Part shown: positions 14,413 through 22,545 of the stretch, one piece after another
Position numbering within the stretch: position 1 is the stretch's first letter
Layout: each line of letters begins with the position of its first letter
Source of the DNA: an uncultured Oscillospiraceae bacterium
GTDB taxonomy: Bacteria; Bacillota; Clostridia; Oscillospirales; Oscillospiraceae
Assembly: GCA_910583885.1 (NCBI GenBank)
Contig: CAJUAC010000047.1
Coordinates: 1 to 22,896 of the forward strand
DNA length: 22,896 nt
Direction: 5' to 3'
Translations under genes and position numbers: made by a program
Notes under the pieces: generated by a model
What the model saw: the letters and a program-made list of their open reading frames with translations, nothing else
What the model was told of the DNA's origin: nothing
The model's database searches: none

Positions 14413-15864
14413 TCAGGCTCTCTCCTTTTGTTGGGCAATATAGCTGGCCACGACCTCCCGCTCATCCAGATGGCGCTTCTCGCGGCCCACGATCTGATAG
14501 GTCTCATGGCCCTTGCCGGCCAGGATGATGACATCCTCCGGCTGGGCGTGGTCCATGGCGTAATGGATGGCCTCCACCCGGTCCTCCACCACCACATAGG
14601 GGGTAGCAGTCCCCGCCAGGCCCGGCAGGATCTCCTCAATAATGGCCCCAGGCGCCTCGGTGCGGGGGTTATCGGAGGTGATGATGACGAAGTCCGCCAG
14701 TTCCGCTGCGATCTTCCCCATCTTGGGCCGCTTGGTGCGGTCCCGGTCCCCACCGCAGCCAAAGAGGATCACAACCCTGCCCGTGGCAAAATCGCGGACA
14801 GTTTTCAGCACGTTCTCAATGGCGTCCGGCGTGACGGCGTAGTCGATGAGGATCGTATAGTCATAGGGGACCGGCACCACCTCTACCCTGCCCTTTACAT
14901 TGGCGCTGGTGCGCAGGGCAGCGGCGCTGTCCGCCAGGGGGATCCCCAGCTGCCTGGCCGCTGCCAGCACCCCCAGGGTGTTATACACGGTGAATTTGCC
15001 GGGGATATTCACATGGATGGGGACCCTCTCCCCACAGCAGGCCGCATCAAAGCCCACACTGTCCACGGCCAGACGGATCCGCTCCGCGGTGAGCTCCGCC
15101 CCCGCCTCCCCGAAAGAGAGCAGCGGGCAGCCTGCCCCTTGGACCACCCTCTGGGCCCAGGGGTCGCAGGCGTTGTACACGCCCGCATCGCACTGGCGGA
15201 AGAGCAGGGCCTTGGCATCGGCGTAGTCCTCCATGGTACCGTGGAAATCCAGGTGGTCCTGGCTGAGATTTGTAAACACGCCCACGGCAAACCGGATCCC
15301 CTCCACCCGCTTCAGGCACAGGGCATGGGAGGACACCTCCATCACCACATGGGTACACCCGGCATCCGCCATCCGGCGGAAGAGGCCCTGGAGCTCGAAG
15401 GACTCCGGCGTGGTACGCTCGGTGTGGAGGACTTCCTGGCCCACCATGTTCTGGTTGGTGCCGATCAGGCCAACCTTCGCCCCCCTCGCCTTCTCCAGTA
15501 CATCCTTGAGCAGGTAGGTGGTGGTAGTCTTGCCGTTGGTGCCGGTGACGCCGATGAGCGTCATGGAAGCGGCAGGATCCCCGAACCAGTTTTTGCCCAC
15601 CTGGGCCAGGGCGGCCCGGCTGTCCTCTGTCACAACATAGGCCCCCTCCCCTTCTGGCCGGTGCTGGCAGAGGACGCAGGCCACGCCCTTCTCCCGGGCC
15701 ATGGGGATGTACTTGTGCCCGTCGGTCTCATACCCCTCCATGGCAACAAACAGGCCGCCGGGCTGGGCCTGCCTGGAATCGTAACTGACACCGGCTATCT
15801 CCAGCTCCAGATCTGCGTTGCTCTCCACGACAGGGACATTATGCAGCAATTCACCTAGCTTCAT
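14413..15864 (-). CDS. murE: UDP-MurNAc-L-Ala-D-Glu:meso-diaminopimelate ligase MurE
   Basis: A 483-residue Mur ligase that adds the third amino acid of the stem peptide. P-loop GTNGKTTT is at 108-115. The Lys expected to be carbamylated is K218 in YADAKALLF. HLDFHGTMEDY is typical. The specificity loop DNPRTE (398-403) has Asn and Arg in the positions that select meso-diaminopimelate rather than lysine, so the wall is probably mDAP type. One oddity: the usual DYAHTPD motif reads DYAVTPD, with Val344 in place of His. The ribosome site before ATG 15864 is weak (AGTAGG). The stem-peptide enzymes before and after it (MurC, MurD, MurF) are not in this window. Confidence 0.96.
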   Translation of the reverse strand: MKLGELLHNVPVVESNADLELEIAGVSYDSRQAQPGGLFVAMEGYETDGHKYIPMAREKGVACVLCQHRPEGEGAYVVTEDSRAALAQVGKNWFGDPAASMTLIGVTGTNGKTTTTYLLKDVLEKARGAKVGLIGTNQNMVGQEVLHTERTTPESFELQGLFRRMADAGCTHVVMEVSSHALCLKRVEGIRFAVGVFTNLSQDHLDFHGTMEDYADAKALLFRQCDAGVYNACDPWAQRVVQGAGCPLLSFGEAGAELTAERIRLAVDSVGFDAACCGERVPIHVNIPGKFTVYNTLGVLAAARQLGIPLADSAAALRTSANVKGRVEVVPVPYDYTILIDYAVTPDAIENVLKTVRDFATGRVVILFGCGGDRDRTKRPKMGKIAAELADFVIITSDNPRTEAPGAIIEEILPGLAGTATPYVVVEDRVEAIHYAMDHAQPEDVIILAGKGHETYQIVGREKRHLDEREVVASYIAQQKERA

Positions 15865-15938
15865 CGTATGCAGCCTACTCTTTCGTCATTCTCACTCGTT
15901 CCCTTTCCCAGGAAAACGTGTTTCAAGTTTCTTCTGAC

Positions 15939-15960
15939 CCGTTTCTTTTCACAGAAACGG
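15939..15960. other. Hairpin in the pbp-murE gap
   Basis: CCGTTTCT (15939-15946) pairs with AGAAACGG (15953-15960) around a 6-nt loop, shortly after the pbp stop on the - strand. No T-run follows, so it is probably not a terminator. It may stabilise or process the polycistronic mRNA. Confidence 0.4.
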
Positions 15961-15968
15961 ATGGTTCT

Positions 15969-18332
15969 TTAATCCGCCGTTGTGGACGTCTGGCCCATCT
16001 GCACAGTGACAACCGTACCAGCCGGGACCTCAGCCCCCGGCTCCACGGACTGGCTGATGGCCTTGACCCCGCCGCCGCTGGCGCCTGCCGACTTCATAAT
16101 AAGCCCTGCATCCACCAGCGCTTTGTTGGCCTTATCGGCGGCAAGGCCAACCACATCGGGAACCTTGCACAGCTCGCCGGACTTCTCCGTTCCCATGTAC
16201 AAAATAATCTCCGCGCTGGTTGGCACGATGGCCCCGCCGGCGGGGGTCTGGTCGGTGACAGTCTCGCCGTCCCCCACTGTGCGGTAGGCGTCAAAGCCGT
16301 ACTCCTTCAGCCTCGCAGCGGCAGCGTCCTTGGTCTGGCCTACCATATAGGGAACCGTGGCCTCCATAGCCGACTGCTGTCCATCGCTGTATTGGGGCGC
16401 GATGCCCAGGTAGTTGAGGATATCTTCCATGACGGCGGAAGAGGTGGGGGCCACCATGTTGCCGCCGGAGACATACGTACCTGTGTTCCGGGAGGGGGTG
16501 TCCATCGTGATCAGCATGATGACCTGCGGGTCGTCAGCAGGGGCGAAGCACAGGAAGGAGACCACCACGTCGCCGGTCTTGCCCTTGTCGGCCGTGCCGG
16601 TCTTGCCGCCGATGCGATAACCCGCCACCTGGCCGTTGCGGCCGGTGCCATCGCTCACCACATACTCCAGCATCTCCCGGACTGTGGCGGAGGTCTCCTC
16701 GCTGATGACCTGCCGGACAGGGGTTGCGTCATGCTGTTTGACCACGTTGCCGTCGCCGTCCAGCTCCTTCTCCACCACATAGGGGGTATAGAGGTACCCG
16801 CCGTTGATGCATGCCGACTGGGCGGTGATCAGCTGGAGGGGGGTGACGTTGTAGTTCTGGCCAAAGGCATAGCAGGCCAGATCGAGGGTGATGACCTTAT
16901 CTCGGGCGGCAAAAATCCCCCCCACGTCCCCCTGGAGGTCCACGCCCGTCTTATCAAAGAGGCCAAAGGCCTCCATATAGTTATAAAAGGTATCTATGCC
17001 CACGCCCAGGCCGATATTGATGAACGCGGGGTTACAGGAGGCCCCCACCGCCTGCTTGAGGATCTGATGACCGTGGCCTGTCTTTTTCGAGCAGCCGATG
17101 GTCGCGTCACTGACCGTGATGGAGCCGCTGCAATCAAAGGTACTGTTGGGGTTTATGGTCCCCTCCTCCAGCGCCATGGACAGGGTGAGGATTTTCGCGG
17201 TAGAGCCCGGCTCAAAGGTGTCGTTGACCGCCTTATTGCGCCACTGCAGGTTTTGCAGCTTCGCCAGCTCCTCCATGTAGGCGTCGGAGTGCTGCTGGTC
17301 CGGGGTGGGCGGGTTCGCCTCATCCACCTTGGCCAGCTCCGACTGGAGCAGGCTGTCATAGATTGCCCGGGGGTCATTGACGTCGTAGTTGGGGCTGGAG
17401 GCGATGGCCAGGATTGCCGCCGAGTTGGGGTCCATCACAATCCCTGTCGCGCCGTTGGCGGCCCCGAATTTGGAGATCATGTCCTCAATCCCCCGCTCCA
17501 GGTAGTACTGGATGGTGCTGTCTAAGGTCAGCTGGAGGCTGTGGCCGTCCTCTGCATCATAGTACTGCTCATATTGGAACATAATTTCTGAGCCCCTGCC
17601 GTCCTTAGCTGTGACGGTCAGGCCTGTACTGCCCTCCAGCTCCTCCTCATACAGCGCCTCCAGTCCATAGGCCCCGTGGTTGTCGGCGTCCAGGAACCCG
17701 ATGACGTGGGAGGCCAGGGCGCTGTAGGGGTAGTAGCGCTTGGCATCCGTCTCCAGGTGGACGCCCTGGAGGCTGGAGCCGCTGGCGTTGTTGGTGATGA
17801 ACTCCCGTACCTGGTCGCTGACATCCTTTTCCACCCGGTATTTGAGGACCTCATACATGCTCTTGGTCTTCCCCATCTTCTCCCGGACCTTCTCCTCCTC
17901 CATGCCCAGGATCTCAGCGAGCTTGACGGCAATCATATCCTTGTACTCCTGCCCGCTCATGGGCAGGCTCTCCCCCTCCTTCAGGCCCTTTTCCATGGCC
18001 TTCAGGCGGCTAAGGTCCAATTCATCCGCCCGCTTCTGGATGCTGTTGGGATCCAGAAAGATGTTGTCCGCCGAGGCTGACATAGCCAGCACCGTCCCAT
18101 TCCGGTCCAGGATGGACCCCCGGGAGGCGGAGATCACGGTGCTGCGCATTTGCTGGCTGGAGGCCCGCTCCTTCATCTCGTCGTACTGGTTGATCGTCAG
18201 GTCATACGCCTTGGCAAACAGGGCCAGGAAGGACACGATGCCGAATACCAGCATCAGCGCCAAGGTTCGCCGCTGGATGACCAGCTTCGCCAGGCGGGCC
18301 GAGTTGATCTTTCTTTTCGGTTTATTTGCCAT
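15969..18332 (-). CDS. Class B penicillin-binding protein, SpoVD/FtsI type, with two PASTA domains
   Basis: A 787-residue monofunctional transpeptidase that cross-links peptidoglycan with its SEDS partner (ftsW in this cluster). A short cytoplasmic start and one membrane anchor (about 22-42) precede the PBP dimerisation domain, with RGSILDRNGTVLA at 71-83. The transpeptidase motifs are intact: S377-TAK, S432-C-N, and K577-TG. Residues 330-362 form a Glu/Gln-rich insertion before WRNKAVNDTFEPGS. Two PASTA domains close the protein (about 657-714 and 722-779). B. subtilis SpoVD has one PASTA and PBP2B two, so sporulation and vegetative roles cannot be separated. AAAGGAGG precedes the ATG. Confidence 0.95.
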   Translation of the reverse strand: MANKPKRKINSARLAKLVIQRRTLALMLVFGIVSFLALFAKAYDLTINQYDEMKERASSQQMRSTVISASRGSILDRNGTVLAMSASADNIFLDPNSIQKRADELDLSRLKAMEKGLKEGESLPMSGQEYKDMIAVKLAEILGMEEEKVREKMGKTKSMYEVLKYRVEKDVSDQVREFITNNASGSSLQGVHLETDAKRYYPYSALASHVIGFLDADNHGAYGLEALYEEELEGSTGLTVTAKDGRGSEIMFQYEQYYDAEDGHSLQLTLDSTIQYYLERGIEDMISKFGAANGATGIVMDPNSAAILAIASSPNYDVNDPRAIYDSLLQSELAKVDEANPPTPDQQHSDAYMEELAKLQNLQWRNKAVNDTFEPGSTAKILTLSMALEEGTINPNSTFDCSGSITVSDATIGCSKKTGHGHQILKQAVGASCNPAFINIGLGVGIDTFYNYMEAFGLFDKTGVDLQGDVGGIFAARDKVITLDLACYAFGQNYNVTPLQLITAQSACINGGYLYTPYVVEKELDGDGNVVKQHDATPVRQVISEETSATVREMLEYVVSDGTGRNGQVAGYRIGGKTGTADKGKTGDVVVSFLCFAPADDPQVIMLITMDTPSRNTGTYVSGGNMVAPTSSAVMEDILNYLGIAPQYSDGQQSAMEATVPYMVGQTKDAAAARLKEYGFDAYRTVGDGETVTDQTPAGGAIVPTSAEIILYMGTEKSGELCKVPDVVGLAADKANKALVDAGLIMKSAGASGGGVKAISQSVEPGAEVPAGTVVTVQMGQTSTTAD

Positions 18333-18468
18333 GGATAGCCTCCTTTTGACAGCGCAGCGGCCTATGCCGCCCCATAAAACGACTTTTTTCGATGGTTATG
18401 AAAAGAGAGCAAGAGGCTTCCTCCTGCTCCCCGGGCTGTCGGATACGCACCCGCCGCCATCGGGGTTC

Positions 18469-18484
18469 CCGGCCCGCGGGCCGG
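18469..18484. other. 16-bp GC-only palindrome in the ftsL-pbp gap
   Basis: CCGGCCCG is followed directly by its reverse complement CGGGCCGG. The 185-base gap (18333-18517) also holds an imperfect hairpin near 18399-18421 and a TATACT at 18510-18505 on the - strand without a convincing -35. It could be a protein-binding site or a strong mRNA hairpin. I see no gene in the gap. Confidence 0.4.
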
Positions 18485-18517
18485 TGCGGCGTCCCTCACC
18501 AATGAGTATACTTTCCG

Positions 18518-19105
18518 TCAGCGGAAATATTCCACAACTGCGTACACACCCCGGCCCAGGGAAGTAAAGATCCTGCTGAGCAGGCTGGTGCCCTCATTGC
18601 CGTAAGACACCGCCTGGTCCTCTCCGGGCAGGTCGATATAGTAGACCTGGCTGTCGCTGGGCTGGGTCATGCCCGCAGCCTCCGCAGCCTCCTTCACCGT
18701 CGCCAGGTCGAACGCCTGCTCGTACTGGGTGAGCAGGGCTACCTGCTCCACCTTCAGCTCGCTGATCTGATTCTTCATCTGAACAATGCTCCGGGAGATG
18801 GCGTTGATCTTGATATAACACAGCAACAGCGCCATCATCAGCACCGCTACGGCCGCAAAGCCCAGCAGAGCCTTGATGGACACTTTCTGGGCGGGCCGCA
18901 TGGCAGCCTTTGCCTTCGCCCGCCGGCGGGCCATCAGCTCCGCCTCGGTCTCCTTGCGCTTGCGGTACTGCTGGTCAAAATCCAGCTGGCCGCTCCGCTC
19001 CAGCCGGCGCTCCAGCTCCTTGCTGTCCAGCTTGCGGGCGAGGTTGTCGTTTACGACGCCTGGCGTGCTGTAGCGCCGCCTTGGCCGTTTCCCATTGGTT
19101 GCCAC
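18518..19105 (-). CDS. ftsL: FtsL-like division protein
   Basis: A 195-residue bitopic membrane protein in the ftsL position, between rsmH and the PBP gene. A long charged cytoplasmic region (1-78, rich in Lys/Arg/Glu, partly helical) leads to one membrane segment at about 79-98. A coiled-coil stretch follows (about 103-130, INAISRSIVQMKNQISELKVEQ), then a short external tail. This layout is that of FtsL, which pairs with FtsB/DivIC and FtsQ. FtsL proteins are very divergent, so the call depends mainly on topology and synteny. It is longer than classical FtsL (about 120) because of the cytoplasmic part. GTG start at 19105 follows AGGGGGGA. Confidence 0.85.
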   Translation of the reverse strand: MATNGKRPRRRYSTPGVVNDNLARKLDSKELERRLERSGQLDFDQQYRKRKETEAELMARRRAKAKAAMRPAQKVSIKALLGFAAVAVLMMALLLCYIKINAISRSIVQMKNQISELKVEQVALLTQYEQAFDLATVKEAAEAAGMTQPSDSQVYYIDLPGEDQAVSYGNEGTSLLSRIFTSLGRGVYAVVEYFR

Positions 19106-19209
19106 GTTATCCCCCCTCTCCCGGCTTGTCCGCAGCAGCGGTCGGGCTGCCCCTGCCGCCTATTACCATTTTTCCAAAAAAGTGCCGGAATAATCCTCCC
19201 GGTACCGCT

Positions 19210-20157
19210 TTACAAAAATTCCGTCCGCTCCGCTACACGCAGCTTCGCACTGCGGGCGCGGGGGTTCCTCTCCAGCTCCTCCCGGCTGGATACAACCGGT
19301 TTGCGTGTCACCAGGCGCAGCTTCGGCTGCTTCCCGCATACGCACACTGGGAATTCCGGCGGGCAGGTACACCCCGTAGCCAGTGCCCGCATGGCTTGCT
19401 TGACAATCCGGTCCTCCAGGCTGTGGAAGGTGATGACCGCCAGCCGCCCGCCGGGGGCCAGGTTGTCCACTGCCGCCTCCAGCATGGGGGGCAGCGCCTC
19501 CAGCTCGCCGTTAACCGCGATGCGGATGGCCTGGAAGCTCCGTTTAGCCGGGTGCTGTTTCTCCCGCAGGGCGGCGGCCGGCATAGCGGAACGGATCACC
19601 TCCGCCAGCTCCCCTGTGGTCCGGATGGGCTTCTCCTGGCGCCGCCGGACAACCGCCTGGGCAATCCGGGGGGCATAGCGCTCCTCGCCGTACTCATAAA
19701 GGATCCGGCGCAGCTCCTCCCCGCTCCAGGTGTTCACCACCTGGCAGGCATCCAGCGTCTCTGTCTCATCCATGCGCATGTCCAGCGGCGCGTCGTGCAT
19801 ATAGCTGAAGCCCCGGCGGGGCTCGTCCAGCTGCGGCGATGAGACGCCCAGGTCAAAGAGCATCCCGTCCAGACCGCTGACCCCCGCCTCCCGGAGGATG
19901 TCCCCCAGGTCGCGGAAGTTGCCATGGAGCAGCGTCACCCGGCCAGAATAGGCAGCCAGCCGCTCCCTGGCCGCCTCAATAGCGGCCAGATCCCGGTCAA
20001 TCCCCACTACGCGCCCCCCCTTGAGGCGGCGCAGGATCTCCAGCGTATGCCCAGCCCGGCCCAGTGTGCCGTCCAGGTACGTCCCCTCCGGTTTGATGGC
20101 CAGCGCCTGGAGGCACTCCTCCAGCAGTACCGGCTGATGTCCATAATCCTTTTCCAT
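19210..20157 (-). CDS. rsmH: 16S rRNA (cytosine(1402)-N4)-methyltransferase RsmH
   Basis: A 315-residue RsmH (MraW), which N4-methylates C1402 of 16S rRNA in the decoding centre. The start GHQPVLLEECLQAL is typical. The SAM-binding loop reads DGTLGRAGHT (29-38), with Arg where Gly is common. HGNFRDL, GMLFDLGVSSPQLDEPRRGFSY, and ITFHSLEDRIVKQ are family motifs, and the tail ends in RARSAKLRVAER. ATG 20157 begins one base after the mraZ stop and has AGGAG within mraZ, so the pair is translationally coupled. The open frame extends upstream only through mraZ in another frame. Confidence 0.96.
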   Translation of the reverse strand: MEKDYGHQPVLLEECLQALAIKPEGTYLDGTLGRAGHTLEILRRLKGGRVVGIDRDLAAIEAARERLAAYSGRVTLLHGNFRDLGDILREAGVSGLDGMLFDLGVSSPQLDEPRRGFSYMHDAPLDMRMDETETLDACQVVNTWSGEELRRILYEYGEERYAPRIAQAVVRRRQEKPIRTTGELAEVIRSAMPAAALREKQHPAKRSFQAIRIAVNGELEALPPMLEAAVDNLAPGGRLAVITFHSLEDRIVKQAMRALATGCTCPPEFPVCVCGKQPKLRLVTRKPVVSSREELERNPRARSAKLRVAERTEFL

Positions 20158-20158
20158 A

Positions 20159-20575
20159 TCAGAATCCCAGCTCCTCCATAGCGGCGGCCAGGTTTTCCGG
20201 ATCCAGGCCAGCTGCCTCGATGGGCGCCCAACGCTCCGGGTTCCAGAGCTCCACACACTTGGATGCGCCGTTGATAACAACCTCCCGCTCCAGTGCCGCG
20301 TACTCGCGCAGCTTGGCGGGGATGAGGATGCGGCCCTGGGCATCGGGCTCACATTTGGCGGCATTGGCAAACAGGGCGCGCATACTCCTGGCCTTTGAAA
20401 TCGGAAGGGCGTCAAATTTGGCAGTCAAGTCCGCCCACTTGGCGTCGGAGTAGACAGAGAGGCACCCGTCCAAGCCGATGGTGACATAAAAAGTCTCCCC
20501 CAGCTCCTCCCGGTACTTGGCAGGGATGAAGAGGCGGCCTTTGGCGTCGATATTATGCTGGTATTGGCCAATCAC
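20159..20575 (-). CDS. mraZ: Transcriptional regulator MraZ
   Basis: A 138-residue MraZ, the DNA-binding first gene of the dcw cluster. It has two SpoVT/AbrB-like halves, each with the family DxxGR signature: HNIDAKGRLFIPAKYRE and EPDAQGRILIPAKLREY. MraZ forms rings and represses its own promoter by binding short tandem repeats, and matching repeats lie at 20676-20705. The start is ambiguous between GTG at 20575, which fits the family N-terminus (MxGxYxHxxDxKGR), and GTG at 20584. The first is preferred. Confidence 0.95.
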   Translation of the reverse strand: MIGQYQHNIDAKGRLFIPAKYREELGETFYVTIGLDGCLSVYSDAKWADLTAKFDALPISKARSMRALFANAAKCEPDAQGRILIPAKLREYAALEREVVINGASKCVELWNPERWAPIEAAGLDPENLAAAMEELGF

Positions 20576-20675
20576 CGGCCCCACCTGCCCCCTGCGGCCG
20601 CATCTGCGGCGTATTTCACGGCTCGCCGCCCCGGGGCTGTCCGGTGCGGCTGTGCTGTGGCCTCCTATGGGAAAA

Positions 20676-20705
20676 TACCCTACTTCCCCCCACTTCCCAC
20701 CACTT
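20676..20705 (-). promoter_or_regulatory. MraZ operator: three 10-bp tandem repeats
   Basis: On the - strand three direct repeats follow without gaps: AAGTGGTGGG (20705-20696), AAGTGGGGGG (20695-20686), AAGTAGGGTA (20685-20676). This fits the known MraZ-box pattern of GTGGG-like units on a 10-bp period. The first repeat starts at about the transcription start, so binding should block initiation or promoter escape. Confidence 0.8.
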
Positions 20706-20712
20706 GCTCTTT

Positions 20713-20741
20713 AGTATAAGACATTATGCCGTGAAATGCAA
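20713..20741 (-). promoter_or_regulatory. Sigma-A promoter of the dcw cluster (Pmra)
   Basis: On the - strand TTGCAT (20741-20736) and TATACT (20718-20713) are 17 bp apart. An A/T-rich tract just upstream (about 20745-20765) resembles an UP element. The start is near 20706, giving a GC-rich leader of about 130 bases before mraZ. That leader has an AGGAGG (20666-20661) with no start codon near it. Confidence 0.88.
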
Positions 20742-20837
20742 GCGCAATTTTTTTATTTTTTATCGGGAAAAAGAATCCCTTTTCCGCAAAAATGTACTCA
20801 TTTCGACATTTAAAACAATTGTTCTGTGAATTTTCAC

Positions 20838-20876
20838 AAAAAAATACTCCCGGCGCAGCCCTCTGCGCCAGGAGCG
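20838..20876 (-). terminator. Intrinsic terminator after the rsmD-coaD operon
   Basis: On the - strand CTCCTGGCGCAG pairs with CTGCGCCGGGAG (one T-G pair), loop of 4, then TATTTTTTT. It insulates the mraZ promoter from upstream transcription. Confidence 0.93.
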
Positions 20877-20931
20877 TTTCCCTTTTATGGACAATGTTGT
20901 GGAGCTATGTTTTCCTTTGGCAGAACAGCCG

Positions 20932-21453
20932 TTACCGGTCCCCATCCCCACTCCCCTGCTGCTCCTCCAGACGGGAGCGCTGGGCCTGAAGCTTCTCATT
21001 GGACACCGCCCGGAACCTGGCCCGGGATTCCCGCACCTCCTCCAGGGCCATCTGGATGGCCTCCTCTGTGCGGCGCAGTGCATCATCTGTGTACTCATTG
21101 GCAACCGTAATCATGGCCTTGGACCGCTCGTCGGCACGGCGCAGGATATCGTGGGCCTTGTCCCGGGCAACCCGGGTGATCTCACTCTCGCCCACAATGG
21201 TCTTGGCATCCAGCTCCGCCTGGCGGCGGATCCTCTCCGCCTCCTTCTTGGCGTTTTCCACATACTCATCCCTGGCGCGGATCAAATCCTGGGCCTTTTT
21301 CAGCTCCATGGGCAGCTGGCCGCGCAGCTCGTCGAGCAGATCCAAGGCGTCGTCCCGGATAATGGTACACTTATCCGGGGACATCAGCACGCTCTTTGCC
21401 TCCTCGATCATCTCGTAGAGCCTGTCAATCAAATATTGCACGTCGTTTGCCAT
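20932..21453 (-). CDS. Coiled-coil protein of unknown function (ATP synthase B/E or DivIVA-like helix)
   Basis: A 173-residue, highly charged, almost wholly helical cytoplasmic protein. The N-terminus MANDVQYLIDRLYEMIEEAKSV is followed by a long heptad-rich region (about 48-165) with many Ala, Glu and Arg, including KKAQDLIRARDEYVENAKKEAERI. There is no signal peptide, membrane segment or catalytic motif. Automated annotation often names such proteins ATPase because they resemble the stalk subunits of ATP synthases; there is no nucleotide-binding site here. It follows coaD by 9 bases and precedes the dcw promoter. DivIVA/SepF-like scaffolding is possible by position only. The start codon follows GAGGT very closely, with GAAGG further upstream. 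Confidence 0.85.
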   Translation of the reverse strand: MANDVQYLIDRLYEMIEEAKSVLMSPDKCTIIRDDALDLLDELRGQLPMELKKAQDLIRARDEYVENAKKEAERIRRQAELDAKTIVGESEITRVARDKAHDILRRADERSKAMITVANEYTDDALRRTEEAIQMALEEVRESRARFRAVSNEKLQAQRSRLEEQQGSGDGDR

Positions 21454-21462
21454 ACCTCTATT

Positions 21463-21945
21463 TTACCTTCCTTCTATGATCCTGCGCAAAATGTCCGCCG
21501 CACCGGCGGGCACATAATCATCCAATGGCTGCTGGTAGCGGATCATCTCCCGCACCATAGTGGAGCTGATATGCAGATGCCTGCCCCGGGCGGGCAGGAT
21601 CACCGTATCCAGCGCCGGGTTCAGATCCCGGTTGATCTGGGCAAGCTGGAGCTCCCAGTCAAAGTCCCCGCTGCCGCGGGCCCCCTTGACCAGGGCCGCA
21701 GCCCCCTCCTCCCTGGCGAAATGGGCCAGGAGCCCCCCGCAGGCGGCGGCACGGGCATTAGGGATGTGCGCGACAGCGGCGCCAACCATCTCCATACGTT
21801 CTTCCAGGGTAAACATCGGGTTTTTCCCGCTGTTGACCATCACGCACACAACCACCTGGTCAAACAGGGCGGCTGCCCGCTCCACCATATCCAGATGCCC
21901 CACTGTGATGGGGTCAAAGCTACCTGGGCACACTGCGGTCCTCAT
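21463..21945 (-). CDS. coaD: Phosphopantetheine adenylyltransferase
   Basis: A 160-residue CoaD (PPAT), which adenylates 4'-phosphopantetheine to dephospho-CoA, the fourth step of CoA synthesis. The nucleotidyltransferase signature PGSFDPITVGHLD (7-19) has His17. ALVKGARGSGDFDWELQLAQINRDL and HISSTMVREM are the further family motifs. Length is typical. Its ATG overlaps the rsmD stop in the arrangement ATGA, a conserved bacterial gene pair. Confidence 0.97.
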   Translation of the reverse strand: MRTAVCPGSFDPITVGHLDMVERAAALFDQVVVCVMVNSGKNPMFTLEERMEMVGAAVAHIPNARAAACGGLLAHFAREEGAAALVKGARGSGDFDWELQLAQINRDLNPALDTVILPARGRHLHISSTMVREMIRYQQPLDDYVPAGAADILRRIIEGR

Positions 21946-22499
21946 TGTCCGCCGCCCTCCTCCCTGTGGTAGGATGTCACCTGCGTCTTCCCATACCGGT
22001 AGGTCCGGTGGAGGGCGCAGGGGGGCACCGCAGCGGGCGCCTCCTGTCCAACGGGGGATTCGCAGATTATTATACCATGGTTCGCCAAAATGTCAAACTT
22101 TGAAATCGCCTCCATGGCCCCCTGGCACAGGCCAGAGCCATAGGGGGGATCCAGGAAGATGAGGTCAAACTTCTCCCCGGCGGAGGCCAGGAAGGCCATG
22201 GCCTCGCCGCAGACTACCCGCGCCCGCCCGGCAAGCCCGGTAATCTCCAGGTTTTTCCGCACCAGGCCCGCCGCTGCGCGGCGCTGCTCAACAAATACCG
22301 CCGCCGAGGCCCCCCGGCTGAGGGCTTCAATCCCCAGCTGGCCAGTCCCGGCAAACAGGTCCAGGACCCTGCGCCCCTCAATATCGAACTGGATAATATT
22401 GAAAATCCCCTCCTTGACGCGATCCGTGGTGGGCCGGGTCTCCATCCCCTCCAGCTCCATCAGCCGGCGCCCGCGGGCAGAACCTGTAATCACTCGCAT
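21942..22499 (-). CDS. rsmD: 16S rRNA (guanine(966)-N2)-methyltransferase RsmD
   Basis: A 185-residue SAM-dependent methyltransferase that modifies G966 of 16S rRNA in the assembled 30S subunit. The start MRVITGSARGRRL and TRPTTDRVKEGIFN are typical. The SAM loop VLDLFAGTGQLGIEALSRGA (45-64) and the catalytic DPPY (117-120) are intact. AAGGAG precedes the ATG by a good distance. It is the first gene of the rsmD-coaD-coiled-coil operon. Confidence 0.96.
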   Translation of the reverse strand: MRVITGSARGRRLMELEGMETRPTTDRVKEGIFNIIQFDIEGRRVLDLFAGTGQLGIEALSRGASAAVFVEQRRAAAGLVRKNLEITGLAGRARVVCGEAMAFLASAGEKFDLIFLDPPYGSGLCQGAMEAISKFDILANHGIIICESPVGQEAPAAVPPCALHRTYRYGKTQVTSYHREEGGGQ

Positions 22500-22545
22500 A
22501 ACCGCACTCCTTATCCCGCGCCGCCAGCAGCAGCGCGCATATCAA

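Noticed and set aside
14107..15858. A 583-codon + strand frame across mraY and murE, and similarly 15918-17525 across the PBP gene
   Set aside because: Both are antisense shadows of strongly conserved genes and show no protein-family motifs.
18505..18510. TATACT as an internal -10 before the PBP gene
   Set aside because: No acceptable -35 lies 16-18 bp upstream; it is kept only as a note in the gap finding.
20576..20620. A short leader peptide starting GTG near 20620 and overlapping the mraZ start
   Set aside because: The frame (about 15 codons) has no convincing ribosome site and lies in GC-rich leader sequence with a local hairpin.
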